From an uncultured Clostridium sp. (GTDB lineage: Bacteria > Bacillota > Clostridia > UBA1212 > UBA1255): a DNA stretch of 64,000 nt. The DNA lies in the NCBI GenBank assembly GCA_900543695.1, contig UQSG01000006.1, forward strand, positions 32,702 through 96,701. Reading direction: 5' to 3'. The first letter of the stretch is position 1; each line of letters opens with the position of its first letter. The notes under the pieces are model-generated. The model did not search any database. It saw only the letters and a list, made by a program, of their open reading frames with translations, and was not told where the DNA came from. The position numbers were made by a program, and so were the translations under genes. Below are positions 26,563 through 36,187 of the stretch, one piece after another.

Positions 26563-28422
26563 TTATTTCTTGCTGTCGTCATCATCCACTACGGTATAAT
26601 CCGCATCGACGACCGTGTCGTCTCTGCCCTGAGGGCCGCCCTGCTGTCCCGGATCCGTTCCTGCCGCGCCCGGATTCTGCTTATAAATTTTCTCGGACAC
26701 CTTATAGAAGGCCTGCTGCAGTTCTTCCGTGGTACGCTTCATGTCGTCGGTGTTATTCGCCGTAATGGCATCTTTTACTTTTTGAATTGCCGCCTCTATC
26801 TCAGACTTATCGGCTGCTTCCAGCTTGTCGCCCAGATCCTTGACCATTTTCTCGGCCTGGTACACAGCGGAATCCGCCATATTTTTCGTGTCGACGGCTT
26901 CTTTTGCTTTTTTATCCTGCGCCGCAAACTCCTCGGCATCCTTGACCGCTTTCTTGATATCTTCCTCTGTAAGGTTCGAGGATGCGGTGATCGTAATCTT
27001 CTGTTCCGCTCCCGTTCCGAGATCCTTTGCGGATACGTTTACGATTCCGTTTGCGTCGATGTCAAACGTGACTTCAATCTGCGGAACGCCTCTGGGAGCC
27101 GGCATAATGCCGGAAAGCTGGAATCTGCCCAGCGTTTTGTTATATGCCGCCATTTCACGCTCACCCTGCAGGACGTGTACATCAACGCTCGTCTGATTAT
27201 CCGCGGCCGTAGAGAATACCTGGCTCTTCTTCGTAGGAATCGTCGTGTTCCGCTCGATCAGCTTTGTAAATACTCCGCCCATCGTTTCGATTCCGAGAGA
27301 AAGCGGCGTTACATCAAGAAGCAGCAGATCTTTGACGTCGCCGGTCAGCACGCCCGCCTGAATTGCAGCGCCGATTGCAACGCACTCGTCCGGATTGATC
27401 CCCTTGAACGGCTCCTTTCCGAGATAGCGCTTCACAGCCTCCTGCACCGCAGGAATCCTCGTCGATCCGCCGACCAGAAGAACTTTATCAATTTTTTCCG
27501 GGGTAAGACCGGCATCCTTCATCGCCTGCTTCGTCGGTCCCATGGTCTTTTCAACAAGGTCCGCCGTCAGCTCGTCAAATTTCGCCCGCGTCAGATTGAT
27601 ATCCATGTTTTTCGGCCCGTTCGCATCCGCCGTAATATACGGAAGCATAATATTCGTCGATGTTACGCCGGAAAGCTCCTTTTTCGCTTTTTCAGCCGCC
27701 TCACGGAGCCTCTGCATCGCCATTTTATCCGTAGAAAGATCGATTCCGTTTTCTTTTTTGAACTCCGCTACGAGATAGTCGATGATTTTCTGGTCAAAAT
27801 CATCACCGCCAAGCCGCGTATTTCCGTTTGTTGCAAGAACCTCAAAGACGCCGTCTCCGATTTCCAAAATCGAAACATCAAACGTACCGCCGCCCAGATC
27901 GTATACCATGATCTTCTGATCACGCTCTTTATCCAGCCCATAAGCCAGTGCGGCAGCCGTAGGCTCGTTTACGATTCTCAGAACCTCCAGGCCCGCGATT
28001 CTGCCCGCATCCTTTGTCGCCTGTCTCTGTGAATCACTGAAATATGCCGGTACTGTAATGACGGCCTGCGATACGGTCGTTCCCAGATAGCTTTCCGCAT
28101 CAGCCTTCAGTTTTTGGAGAATCATGGCCGAAATCTCCGGCGGCGTGTATGTTTTGCCGTCAATCGTGATTTTTCTGTCCGTTCCCATATCACGTTTAAT
28201 GGATATGATTGTTCTGTCCGGATTTGTAACCGCCTGTCTTTTGGCCAGCTCGCCGACAAGGCGTTCGCTTGCTTTATTGGAAGTCGCCCTTGTAAAAGCC
28301 ACGACAGACGGCGTCGTTCTTGCGCCCTCCGCATTGGCGATTACGACGGGCTCACCGCCCTCCATAACGGCTACGCATGAGTTTGTAGTTCCCAAATCGA
28401 TTCCTATTACCTTTGACATCAT
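26563..28422 (-). CDS. dnaK: Chaperone DnaK (Hsp70)
   Basis: The 619-residue Hsp70 starts IGIDLGTTNSC and has VYDLGGGTFDVS and VGGSTRIPAVQ in the ATPase domain. It has the substrate-binding domain and lid, and a C-terminal tail DADYTVVDDDDSKK. AGGAGG precedes two adjacent ATGs (28422 and 28419); either may be used. Typical length and full motif set. Second chaperone gene of the CIRCE-controlled operon. Confidence 0.97.
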   Translation of the reverse strand: MMSKVIGIDLGTTNSCVAVMEGGEPVVIANAEGARTTPSVVAFTRATSNKASERLVGELAKRQAVTNPDRTIISIKRDMGTDRKITIDGKTYTPPEISAMILQKLKADAESYLGTTVSQAVITVPAYFSDSQRQATKDAGRIAGLEVLRIVNEPTAAALAYGLDKERDQKIMVYDLGGGTFDVSILEIGDGVFEVLATNGNTRLGGDDFDQKIIDYLVAEFKKENGIDLSTDKMAMQRLREAAEKAKKELSGVTSTNIMLPYITADANGPKNMDINLTRAKFDELTADLVEKTMGPTKQAMKDAGLTPEKIDKVLLVGGSTRIPAVQEAVKRYLGKEPFKGINPDECVAIGAAIQAGVLTGDVKDLLLLDVTPLSLGIETMGGVFTKLIERNTTIPTKKSQVFSTAADNQTSVDVHVLQGEREMAAYNKTLGRFQLSGIMPAPRGVPQIEVTFDIDANGIVNVSAKDLGTGAEQKITITASSNLTEEDIKKAVKDAEEFAAQDKKAKEAVDTKNMADSAVYQAEKMVKDLGDKLEAADKSEIEAAIQKVKDAITANNTDDMKRTTEELQQAFYKVSEKIYKQNPGAAGTDPGQQGGPQGRDDTVVDADYTVVDDDDSKK

Positions 28423-28460
28423 TTATTCCTCCTCTAATTCCTTTTTCCTATTTATATTAT

Positions 28461-29114
28461 TTAATTGGCAACCTTAACCATACTGTGCCGTATGACTCTG
28501 TCGCCTAATTTATAGCCTTTCATAAATACTTCTACCACTTCATTTTCGCCTGCCTCTTCGCTGTCTATGTGCATAACGGCGTTGTGCATTTCCGGATTAA
28601 ACGGCTCGTGCAGCGCTTTGATCTCTTCGATACCGGAAGAAGTCATCAAATCGGAAAGCTTTTTATAAATCAGAGCCACGCCGTCCTTATAATTCTGGCA
28701 CTCGGGAAGAATTTCCGCCTGCATTGCACGCTCAAAGTCGTCTAAAATCCCAAGAACGTTTTTCCATACATCAGCTTTGGCGTCATCATACCGCGCATCG
28801 ATTTCTCTTGCCGTACGTTTTCTGTAATTGTCGTATTCCGCCGCAAGACGCGTATATTTATCCTTCCATTCTTCCGTTTCTTTCTTCAGGGCCTCATTCT
28901 GCTGCTGCAGCTTTCCAAGCTCTGCGTTCTGTTTTTTCTTTCCAAGAAAGCTTTTTTCTTTCTCTTTTTTTTCAGAATTTTCGCTTTCCTGAGGTTTTTC
29001 AGTTTGTCCTGCCTGCTCCGGCACAGTCTGCTCCGGCGTGGATTCAGCCGGATTTTCGATGTTCTCTGTACTTTCCGTTTCCGGATCTTTTTCCTTTTGC
29101 AGTTCTTCGTCCAT
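28461..29114 (-). CDS. grpE: Nucleotide exchange factor GrpE
   Basis: The 217-residue protein has an acidic low-complexity head (about 1-70, Glu/Lys/Pro-rich) and a long coiled-coil helix. The conserved exchange domain includes AAEYDNYRKRTARE and, near the end, VVEVFMKGYKLGDRVIRHSMVKV. It releases ADP from DnaK. GGGAGG lies 6 nt before the ATG. It sits between hrcA and dnaK as in most Firmicutes. Confidence 0.95.
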   Translation of the reverse strand: MDEELQKEKDPETESTENIENPAESTPEQTVPEQAGQTEKPQESENSEKKEKEKSFLGKKKQNAELGKLQQQNEALKKETEEWKDKYTRLAAEYDNYRKRTAREIDARYDDAKADVWKNVLGILDDFERAMQAEILPECQNYKDGVALIYKKLSDLMTSSGIEEIKALHEPFNPEMHNAVMHIDSEEAGENEVVEVFMKGYKLGDRVIRHSMVKVAN

Positions 29115-29128
29115 GTCATACCTCCCAA

Positions 29129-30172
29129 TTATTCAGACAGCAGCCTCTTTCTGACATATTCCAGCGCTGATATCACCTTTCCGTAATCCATTCTCGTCGG
29201 GCCGATCACTCCGATCGTTCCCAGATTGATCCCGTCCACGCTGTAGGTTGCGGTAATGACGGAGCAGTCGCTGACCTCTAAGAGTTCATTTTCGGTTCCG
29301 ATTCGAATGACAATTCCCTTTGCGTCCACATCTTCGCAGCTGTGCAGCAATTTTGCGAGCTCTTCTTCCTTGTTCAGCAGCTCCAGCAGTGTTTTCGCCT
29401 TGGAAAGATTATTGAATTCCGGATGCTCCAGCAGATTGGCAGCGCCTTCCGTATATATTTCTGCGGAATCACACTGTTTTATACATTCGAGAATTCCTTC
29501 TACGATCGGAAGAACCCGTTCGCGGTCGATTCCGGAAAGCGCTATAATATCGTTGATAATCTCTGCTGTAATTTCATCCGCTTTGTTTCCTGTCAGAAGA
29601 TTCGCGCAAATCACATTCAGTCGGGAAAGCTCCTCAGGCAAAAGCGGCTGGCCCAGCTTTACGATCTGATTCTTGATGATATCGTTGTCGAGCACCACAA
29701 CCACCAGCAGCTTGTGAATATCTAACGAAAGGATCTGAAGCGCCTTGATCGCGTGCTTCTTTACGCTTCCCGCCATGCCGATGGCGGTGTAATGGGTAAT
29801 GCGGGATACAATTTCAGATGCGGCGCGTACCATCTGATTCAGCTCGTGAATCCGGCGCTGCATAAAATCCCTGATGGCTTCCAGATCTTCCTGCGTAGGC
29901 TTCAGAACCGGCTCATTCGGATCCATCAGCTTATCGACATATAGACGATACCCCTTATCAGACGGAATCCTTCCCGCTGACGTGTGCGGCTGTGACAAAT
30001 ACCCCATTTCTTCCAGATCTGCCATTTCGTTGCGGATCGTGGCAGAGCTGAGGCCCATATCATATTTCCTGGCGATCGTTCTGGAGCCCACGGGCTCCAC
30101 GCTTGCGATATAATCATCAATAATCGCTTTCAATATTGACATTTTGCGAGCATCCAGCTCTTCATATCTCAT
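29129..30172 (-). CDS. hrcA: Heat-inducible transcription repressor HrcA
   Basis: The 347-residue repressor has an N-terminal winged helix (KAIIDDYIASVEPVGSRTIA, then SSATIRNEMADLEE) and a GAF-like regulatory domain. It binds CIRCE, and GroEL activity keeps it folded. The ATG at 30172 is chosen (AAGGATG upstream); longer frames would run into the CIRCE element. It is the first gene of the operon and so represses itself. Confidence 0.95.
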   Translation of the reverse strand: MRYEELDARKMSILKAIIDDYIASVEPVGSRTIARKYDMGLSSATIRNEMADLEEMGYLSQPHTSAGRIPSDKGYRLYVDKLMDPNEPVLKPTQEDLEAIRDFMQRRIHELNQMVRAASEIVSRITHYTAIGMAGSVKKHAIKALQILSLDIHKLLVVVVLDNDIIKNQIVKLGQPLLPEELSRLNVICANLLTGNKADEITAEIINDIIALSGIDRERVLPIVEGILECIKQCDSAEIYTEGAANLLEHPEFNNLSKAKTLLELLNKEEELAKLLHSCEDVDAKGIVIRIGTENELLEVSDCSVITATYSVDGINLGTIGVIGPTRMDYGKVISALEYVRKRLLSE

Positions 30173-30192
30173 AGCTACCATCCTTTTGGTTG

Positions 30193-30219
30193 TTAGCACT
30201 CTATGACGTCGAGTGCTAA
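30193..30219 (-). promoter_or_regulatory. CIRCE operator
   Basis: TTAGCACTC (30193-30201), 9-nt spacer, GAGTGCTAA (30211-30219): a perfect match to the HrcA binding site, located between the promoter and the hrcA start. Confidence 0.98.
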
Positions 30220-30230
30220 CAACTGTTTGT

Positions 30231-30259
30231 AATATAATACAGTTTTATTTGGTTGTCAA
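30231..30259 (-). promoter_or_regulatory. Sigma-A promoter of the hrcA operon
   Basis: Minus strand TTGACA (30259-30254), 17-nt spacer, TATATT (30236-30231). CIRCE lies immediately downstream, so HrcA would block initiation or clearance. Confidence 0.9.
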
Positions 30260-30292
30260 TAGTATTTTTAACATTTTTAAACGGCGAACAGA

Positions 30293-30341
30293 CAAAAAAA
30301 GGACCACAGGCGAGAACAGTGATGAACAATAGCCTGTGGTC
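30293..30341 (-). terminator. Intrinsic terminator of the ilvBN-containing operon
   Basis: Read on the minus strand, GACCACAGGC (30341-30332) and GCCTGTGGTC (30311-30302) pair perfectly and are followed by CTTTTTTTG. It lies 116 nt after the stop of the CBM9-like gene. A second small hairpin, AGCATCA/TGATGCT (about 30369-30385), precedes it. Confidence 0.93.
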
Positions 30342-30456
30342 TACATTGAGGGAGAGAGCAATCAGCATCAATGTGATGCTCTAGGATTACTATACGATTA
30401 GTTTGTGTTGATTTTGTGTCTTTTGACGAGATATATTTTTAACATGGTAAAATATC

Positions 30457-31038
30457 TTATTTTATTTCAATTATTCCAAAATATTTCGCTACGTGAAAAT
30501 CGGGTTTCGTAATAATGTTCGAGTCGATCGGATGCCATACCGCATAATGGGGAAATTCCGTGCAATCGCCGCATTTGTAAAAATTCCCCGTAATATACTC
30601 CTGACGCTTTTCATTAAATTCCGGCACCCTGCTCCTGATAAAATCATACGAAATGGTAAACCGGACACTCCAGCTTCCCCTGCTCTGGTCAATGTGCGCG
30701 TCTGTAGGAATCCTCCCGGTGTATTCCTCCGGTGCGATTGGGGCGGACATTCTGCGCGTCCCATCAGGAGAAAAGCCCACATACAGCATTCCAAGCGCAT
30801 TCGTTTCAAAATTATAATATCCGGGATTACGCTCCGGGCACGGACAAAAGAAAAATTCCATGCAGGAATCGCGGTAGACCTCGCCTCCCGGAAAAGTCAC
30901 GCTGCATCTGGGATTTTTTTCCTTTGCCGACAGACATACGAAAATCCCGTCTTCCAGGAATTCCAGCTCTGCCTGACTTTCCGGATATACCTCCGGGCGG
31001 CCCCACGGAAAAATGTCGATCGGATAAATCCGCTTCAT
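30457..31038 (-). CDS. CBM9-like carbohydrate-binding protein
   Basis: The 193-residue protein without signal peptide resembles the family 9-like carbohydrate-binding proteins that occur alone in many Clostridia and Bacteroidetes. Conserved features are the YRDSCMEFFFCP segment, YYNFETNALGMLYVGF, and a C-terminal AKYFGIIE. The start at 31038 has GGAGG 10 nt upstream and overlaps the ilvN stop (ATGA). No function is known for the lone cytoplasmic versions. It is last in its operon. Confidence 0.78.
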   Translation of the reverse strand: MKRIYPIDIFPWGRPEVYPESQAELEFLEDGIFVCLSAKEKNPRCSVTFPGGEVYRDSCMEFFFCPCPERNPGYYNFETNALGMLYVGFSPDGTRRMSAPIAPEEYTGRIPTDAHIDQSRGSWSVRFTISYDFIRSRVPEFNEKRQEYITGNFYKCGDCTEFPHYAVWHPIDSNIITKPDFHVAKYFGIIEIK

Positions 31039-31550
31039 AGCGGCGCTTCCTCCTGCTCCAGACATTCCAGGTACTCTGTTCCTCTGTCCAGCGCGACCTT
31101 TCCCGTTCTGGCCACCTCCAGAATCCCGTAATCCCGGATCATTTCCATAAGCGCCGACGTTTTTTGTTCTTCTCCCGTCATTTCGATCGTTACCGTTTCC
31201 GGGGAAAGATCGATAATCCTTCCTCGAAAAATCTCGGCAATCTGAATGATTTCGCTGCGTACCGACGCATCAGCTCTTACCTTGATCAGCACCAGCTCTC
31301 TGGTCACATTGTTTTCCTCGTTTAAAACCTTGACCTTATGTACGCAGATCAGCTTTTCCAGCTGATGAATGATCTGGTCCAGAATCCGGTCGTCACATTC
31401 CACGATAACAGTAATCCGGGAAATATCACTCCGATCTGCGGTGCCCACGGCAAGACTGTCAATATTATATCCCCTGCGGCTGAAGAGATTTGTAACTCTG
31501 GCAAGTACACCTGCTTTATTGTCCACCAAAACGGAAATCGTTTTCAGCAT
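31035..31550 (-). CDS. ilvN: Acetolactate synthase small (regulatory) subunit
   Basis: The 171-residue protein has an N-terminal ACT domain (ISVLVDNKAGVLARVTNLFS, RRGYNIDSLAVG) that senses valine and a C-terminal ALS_ss domain. It activates IlvB and confers feedback inhibition. AGGAGG precedes the ATG, which lies 35 nt inside ilvB. Confidence 0.95.
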   Translation of the reverse strand: MLKTISVLVDNKAGVLARVTNLFSRRGYNIDSLAVGTADRSDISRITVIVECDDRILDQIIHQLEKLICVHKVKVLNEENNVTRELVLIKVRADASVRSEIIQIAEIFRGRIIDLSPETVTIEMTGEEQKTSALMEMIRDYGILEVARTGKVALDRGTEYLECLEQEEAPL

Positions 31551-33114
31551 CCATATTCCTCCTTATATCCATGTCAAGCAGCGCCGGAATCCGGCGTTCT
31601 TTTATCTCAGCTGTAAATTTAACAAATTCTTCCGCAGTTCTGACATGGCGGCCTTTGATGTGGAAGGCTCTGGCTAGGGCTGCATAATTGGGCGCACGCT
31701 TCAGCACGGTTTCACTGTATCGCCTGCGGTACAGCTTTTTCTGCAGCTCATGCACCATGCCAAGGCAGCCGTTGTTGACAACAATCGTTAAAATAGGCAG
31801 TTTCTCCCGGGCGACGGTGGCAAGCTCACTGCAATTCATTTGAAAGCTCCCGTCTCCCGTGATCAGAATCACAGGCTTGTCCGGATGCGCCGTCTGAACT
31901 CCGATTGCCGCTCCGAGTCCGAAGCCCATCGTCCCCAGTCCGCCGCTGGTGATAAAATGTCCGCTTTTTTCAAAGGGATACCGGCGTGCCGCCCACATCT
32001 GATGCAGGCCTACGTCCGTCACGATATAGGCCTCGTCCCCAAACAGCTCATGCAGCGTCTTCAGGTAAAAGTCCTCCGGCTCCGGGGCCGCGGCAGAATA
32101 CCAGCCGCCATGCGGAGCCGCCTTTTCCCAGATCCGTTCTGTTACGGCCCGTGCGTCTCCGACGATATAGCAGTCCGGTTCCAGAACCTTGCCGATTTCC
32201 GCACGGTCCGCATCGATATGAATCATTCTGCAGCGGGAATGGTCCACCTTTGTCTCCGGCGCAAGGCGGTTGCTGAACCGCGTTCCGACAGCGATTATCA
32301 GATCGCAGCTGCGCAGCGCGTCATTTGCGGAAGCAGTCCCGTATACTCCAGAATTTCCAAGATAAAGCGGCTCGGAATACGGAATCTCTCCGGCGGCCAT
32401 CAGAGAGCAGCAGATCGGCGCCTGAATTTTCTTTGCCAATTCTAAAAGGATCCCGGCGGCGCCTGCGCTCCGAATCCCCCCGCCTGCAAGAATGAGCGGG
32501 CGCTTCGAAGCGTCTATCAGCGAGACGGCCTCCTCCAGGCGAGCCGGATCGATCTCCGGAGCTTGCTTTAAACGAACAGACCAATCATATCCCAAACCAG
32601 ATCCGTCCGGCATTTCCATTTCCATAATATCGCGCGGGATATCGACCAGGACAGGACCTTTTCTGCCCGTATTTGCAATCCGGAAGGCCGCCCGCAGACA
32701 GGGCGCCAGCTCCTCCGGCGTTTTTACCATAAAATTGTGCTTCGTAACGGACAGCGTAATCCCCGTGATATCAACCTCCTGGAAGCTGTCCGTGCCAATC
32801 AGCGGAAGCGGGACATTTCCCGTTACAAATACGATCGGAACAGAGTCCATATACGCATTTGCAATCCCTGTAACAAGATTTGTCGCTCCCGGACCGGAGG
32901 TTGCGATGCAGACGCCCGTCTTGCCGGATACCCGCGCATAACCGTCTGCGGCATGCGCCGCACCCTGTTCGTGGGCCGTACGGACGTGGCGGATGCGTCT
33001 GCGTTCTTGATAAAGGGCGTCATAAATTGATAAGACGGTTCCGCCCGGATATCCGAATACAATGTCCGTTCCCTGTTCCTCCAGCAATTTAACGAATAAA
33101 GCTGCTCCATTCAT
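31516..33114 (-). CDS. ilvB: Acetolactate synthase large (catalytic) subunit
   Basis: This 532-residue ThDP enzyme joins two pyruvates, or pyruvate and 2-ketobutyrate, the first common step of branched-chain amino acid synthesis. It shows GYPGGTVLSIYDALY, the catalytic Glu in TAHEQGAAH, the FAD/middle domain, and the ThDP-Mg motif GDGSFQMNCSELATV with NNGCLGMV. It is slightly shorter than typical (about 560). It overlaps both neighbours (26 nt with the sulfatase gene, 35 nt with ilvN). No other ilv or leu gene is nearby. Confidence 0.95.
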   Translation of the reverse strand: MNGAALFVKLLEEQGTDIVFGYPGGTVLSIYDALYQERRRIRHVRTAHEQGAAHAADGYARVSGKTGVCIATSGPGATNLVTGIANAYMDSVPIVFVTGNVPLPLIGTDSFQEVDITGITLSVTKHNFMVKTPEELAPCLRAAFRIANTGRKGPVLVDIPRDIMEMEMPDGSGLGYDWSVRLKQAPEIDPARLEEAVSLIDASKRPLILAGGGIRSAGAAGILLELAKKIQAPICCSLMAAGEIPYSEPLYLGNSGVYGTASANDALRSCDLIIAVGTRFSNRLAPETKVDHSRCRMIHIDADRAEIGKVLEPDCYIVGDARAVTERIWEKAAPHGGWYSAAAPEPEDFYLKTLHELFGDEAYIVTDVGLHQMWAARRYPFEKSGHFITSGGLGTMGFGLGAAIGVQTAHPDKPVILITGDGSFQMNCSELATVAREKLPILTIVVNNGCLGMVHELQKKLYRRRYSETVLKRAPNYAALARAFHIKGRHVRTAEEFVKFTAEIKERRIPALLDMDIRRNMDAENDFRFGGQ

Positions 33115-35563
33115 ATGACTCGGACTCCTTCAATACCTCTCCCAGCTTTTCTCCGATAATGCGGATCGTAAACCGGTCTCCTTCCGCCAGCGTGTCGGTA
33201 AAATCATTCAGAATCAGCGTATTTTCATCCACCGGCTCCAATTTATAAACCGTTTTGTTATTTATGCAAAGATAGGTGTCCTGACTGAAGCCGCTGCCTT
33301 TGATTACGTAAGAATTTTCGGAATCCTCGGAGCGCTCAATCTCCGTTACAGTGAGCGGGACAATTCCGATCTCATACTGCTCGTTGCTGAAATCCACAGC
33401 ATCCTTCTCATCATACAGCTTATAATACTGAATGGATGAAAAATCCTGCTCATATTGCTCCAGATCACGATATGCCGTGTGGAAGCGGTTCATGTAAGAG
33501 CCGTCGATGTTCAGCTCGTCTCTGCACAGGAATGTGGAAAGCTGGAACAGCTTGAGATCCGGCGTGTATTTCTGCGCGTCACTGCCCTTATGATTTTCAG
33601 CCTTCATGATTCCCATATTGTTCCAGGTAAAATACGGCGTGGAATACTTCTGCTCATTGGAAATTTCTTCTCTGCTCTCTCCAAACAGCGAAGGCAGATG
33701 ATCCCCGTAAAACAGGACATAGGTTGCTTCCTCTCTGGCAGAAAGCATTGCAATCAGATTTTTAATCATTTCGTCCACCTGCTGGAGCTGCTGGATATAG
33801 TACGCCATAGCTCCCTCTGTGTCCTTATTTTCAATTCCGCCGATCTGCATGGGATAGTCTGCCTCGTCAAGCGGCGTGTAGTTTCCGTGCATCTGCACCG
33901 TTACGCCGAACACGAAATTCTTTCCATCGCCGTTGTGGTCGAGCGCCTGCTCGATATGATTCACAAAAACGGAATCATTTCCCCAAATTCTTGAAGGATC
34001 CTTAATGATATCCGCCATGCATTCGTACGGAACGTAATAGTCAAAGCCGAGCTGCTGATAAACCTCGTGCCTCTGGAAGAACTCACCCTGATAATTATGA
34101 ATTGCTGTGGTTTCAAACCCCGTACTCTTAAAATAACGCGCCAGGCTGTCCACAGGGTTCTCATACAGATATTGTACATAAGGATTGTAGCCGAGCGGCA
34201 GATTCTCAATGCTGAGTCCCGTCAGAAATTCAAATTCACTTTTCACCGTCAGTCCGCCGAAAACAGGCACTTCCACATAGCCGGAGCTGTAATCGTTCAT
34301 AAGAGAACGGATAAAGGGCATCGGATCCTCTTCCAGGATAATTCCCGGAAAGTCGTACGGATCTCCAAAAGATTCCAGTTGGATTACAATCACATTCTGT
34401 ACGTTCGACTCATCCCCGTACGGGACTAAATTTTCCGCGATGGTCTGGTCAATTGTCTCGATGACGTTCGGCGTATATCCATCCGGCTCAACGACAAAGG
34501 AATCCAGTGAGTAAAACAGGAAACCAAATACAAAGCCCTTTGTGTCGTATTCGTTTTTCGCCGTTTTGCTTTCCGAGTACATCATGCTCAGCTGGCTGAT
34601 GCAGTACAGGCTGCAGAAGGAGATCACAAAAAACAGCGCTGCAGAGAAAAATTTCACAAATGAGAAAGCTCGTTTTCGCTCCTTCAGCGCCAGAAAAACA
34701 ATGCCCGCAAGGACCAGCACAATCAAGATGCAGGCTCCGATGATAAAAAACCAGCTGTAATATGCGAAAAATGCGCGCACGCCTTCCTTCAGCGAAAACA
34801 CATCCAGAAACAGAACCGGCTCGAAGGTATTTTTGCTCTTACAATAGCTGATCACCGCAAGGATCGTCCAAAGCGCAGAATAGCAGCAAAGCGCAACCTT
34901 CGGCCTGCGCGCCCAGAATACGAATGCCCCAAGGGCTGCAAAGCAGAGCAGATTGCACGCAAAAATATCGGGCGACAGCAGGAAGGATGCGAAGGGCTTC
35001 GTCAGACTTTTCATCTGCGCCATCTGCAAGCCCATTACCGCCAGAACCGTAAACAGGAACAGCACCGTCAGCCGATTGAACAGCGATTTGTATTTTACCG
35101 ACTCATTCGGCGTTTCTGCCAGATATACGAATATGGCGGCAAGCAGAAGCAGCGCAAAAACGCCCGCTCCATATTTCGTCCGGTCAAACGCAATACTATG
35201 CCAGAGCAGCCACAGGGCCGTCATCATCAGAAAAGCTGATTTGCGCTTTCTTAAATTTAAAATCGGGCAGGTAAACAAAAACAGCGTGAACATTCTCGGA
35301 ATAATCAGCGCAAAAACAGTCGGAAATTCCTTAAATTTCAAATCAGAATCCGCGTTCAGCAGCAAAAGAGAAAACAGAGCAAACAGGAAATAGACCAGAA
35401 GCCATTTTCCAAAGCTTTTGACACTGTTCTGCCGAAAATCCGTCATTTCCCTTCCGGCCGCTTCCCAGCAGGCCTTGATTCGAGTTTTAAAAGGAAGCTT
35501 TTCTGCTCCGTCCTTGCCTGCTTCCTGATCCGGAGCCGTTTTACCCCTCGATTTTCTCAACAT
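33089..35563 (-). CDS. LTA-synthase-like membrane sulfatase
   Basis: The 824-residue protein has a cytoplasmic head, about eight to ten membrane helices (about 45-350) and an extracellular alkaline-phosphatase-fold domain. It shows NVIVIQLESFGDP (metal Glu), GGLTVKSEFEFLTG (candidate catalytic Thr), SRIWGNDSVF and VLFYGDHLPS. LtaS-type enzymes transfer glycerol phosphate from phosphatidylglycerol to teichoic acid or glycolipid. It has about 150-180 residues more than LtaS, mainly membrane helices and a C-terminal beta-rich part (about 730-824, with SGFSQDTYLCINN and TVYKLEPVD). It overlaps ilvB and the cyclophilin gene. Confidence 0.85.
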   Translation of the reverse strand: MLRKSRGKTAPDQEAGKDGAEKLPFKTRIKACWEAAGREMTDFRQNSVKSFGKWLLVYFLFALFSLLLLNADSDLKFKEFPTVFALIIPRMFTLFLFTCPILNLRKRKSAFLMMTALWLLWHSIAFDRTKYGAGVFALLLLAAIFVYLAETPNESVKYKSLFNRLTVLFLFTVLAVMGLQMAQMKSLTKPFASFLLSPDIFACNLLCFAALGAFVFWARRPKVALCCYSALWTILAVISYCKSKNTFEPVLFLDVFSLKEGVRAFFAYYSWFFIIGACILIVLVLAGIVFLALKERKRAFSFVKFFSAALFFVISFCSLYCISQLSMMYSESKTAKNEYDTKGFVFGFLFYSLDSFVVEPDGYTPNVIETIDQTIAENLVPYGDESNVQNVIVIQLESFGDPYDFPGIILEEDPMPFIRSLMNDYSSGYVEVPVFGGLTVKSEFEFLTGLSIENLPLGYNPYVQYLYENPVDSLARYFKSTGFETTAIHNYQGEFFQRHEVYQQLGFDYYVPYECMADIIKDPSRIWGNDSVFVNHIEQALDHNGDGKNFVFGVTVQMHGNYTPLDEADYPMQIGGIENKDTEGAMAYYIQQLQQVDEMIKNLIAMLSAREEATYVLFYGDHLPSLFGESREEISNEQKYSTPYFTWNNMGIMKAENHKGSDAQKYTPDLKLFQLSTFLCRDELNIDGSYMNRFHTAYRDLEQYEQDFSSIQYYKLYDEKDAVDFSNEQYEIGIVPLTVTEIERSEDSENSYVIKGSGFSQDTYLCINNKTVYKLEPVDENTLILNDFTDTLAEGDRFTIRIIGEKLGEVLKESESYEWSSFIR

Positions 35564-36170
35564 TTGAATAATCTCCGCCCTTTTCGTCCACCGTAATGCT
35601 TTCGATCACAATGTCTTCCAACGGTTTATCATTTGCGTCCGTCTGCACCTTTTCGATTGCATAAACGACCTCCATTCCGGACGTCACTTTTCCGAACGCG
35701 GCATGTTGGCCGTCAAGCCCGGGTGTTTCCTCCGTACAGATAAAAAATTGGGAGCCCGCAGAATCGTATGACTGCGATCTTGCCATGGAAATGACGCCGG
35801 CCTCATGCTTCAGATTATTTTCAAAGCCGTTGTCGGAAAACTCCCCTTTAATGGAATACCCCGGTCCGCCATATCCGTTTCCCAGGGGATCGCCGCCCTG
35901 AAGCACAAAGCCGGGAACGATCCGATGAAACGTAAGGCCGTTATAGAAGCCGTCCTTTGCCAGCGATATAAAATTCGCAACGGTATTCGGCGCAACATCC
36001 TGATAAAGCTCCAATTCGATGTCGCCGTAGTCCCGAACCCTGATGACCGCCGTTGGATGCGGCTTGTCCTGATTCGGATTTTCCGAGCAGCCGCCGCAGA
36101 CGGCGCATACCGTAAGACCCGTCAGGAGCGCAGATGTAATTTTAAGGCAAATTTTCAAATGTCTGTTCAT
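35541..36170 (-). CDS. Cyclophilin-type peptidyl-prolyl isomerase, lipoprotein
   Basis: The 209-residue protein has a lipoprotein signal ending VCAVCGGC (Cys near residue 28) and one cyclophilin domain. This contains FISLAKDGFYNGLTFHRIVPGF in two adjoining pieces, GNGYGGPGY, GVISMARSQSYDSAGSQFFIC and GLDGQHAAFGKV. It should assist folding of exported proteins at the outer face of the membrane. Active-site Arg and Phe are present (FHRIV, SQFFI). GGGAGG precedes the ATG. Confidence 0.93.
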   Translation of the reverse strand: MNRHLKICLKITSALLTGLTVCAVCGGCSENPNQDKPHPTAVIRVRDYGDIELELYQDVAPNTVANFISLAKDGFYNGLTFHRIVPGFVLQGGDPLGNGYGGPGYSIKGEFSDNGFENNLKHEAGVISMARSQSYDSAGSQFFICTEETPGLDGQHAAFGKVTSGMEVVYAIEKVQTDANDKPLEDIVIESITVDEKGGDYSNVEKIEG

Positions 36171-36187
36171 CGGTAAACCTCCCGCTT

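Noticed and set aside
26782..28032. 416-codon open frame antisense to dnaK
   Set aside because: Known artefact of dnaK codon bias; composition (Arg, Cys, His) is not protein-like.
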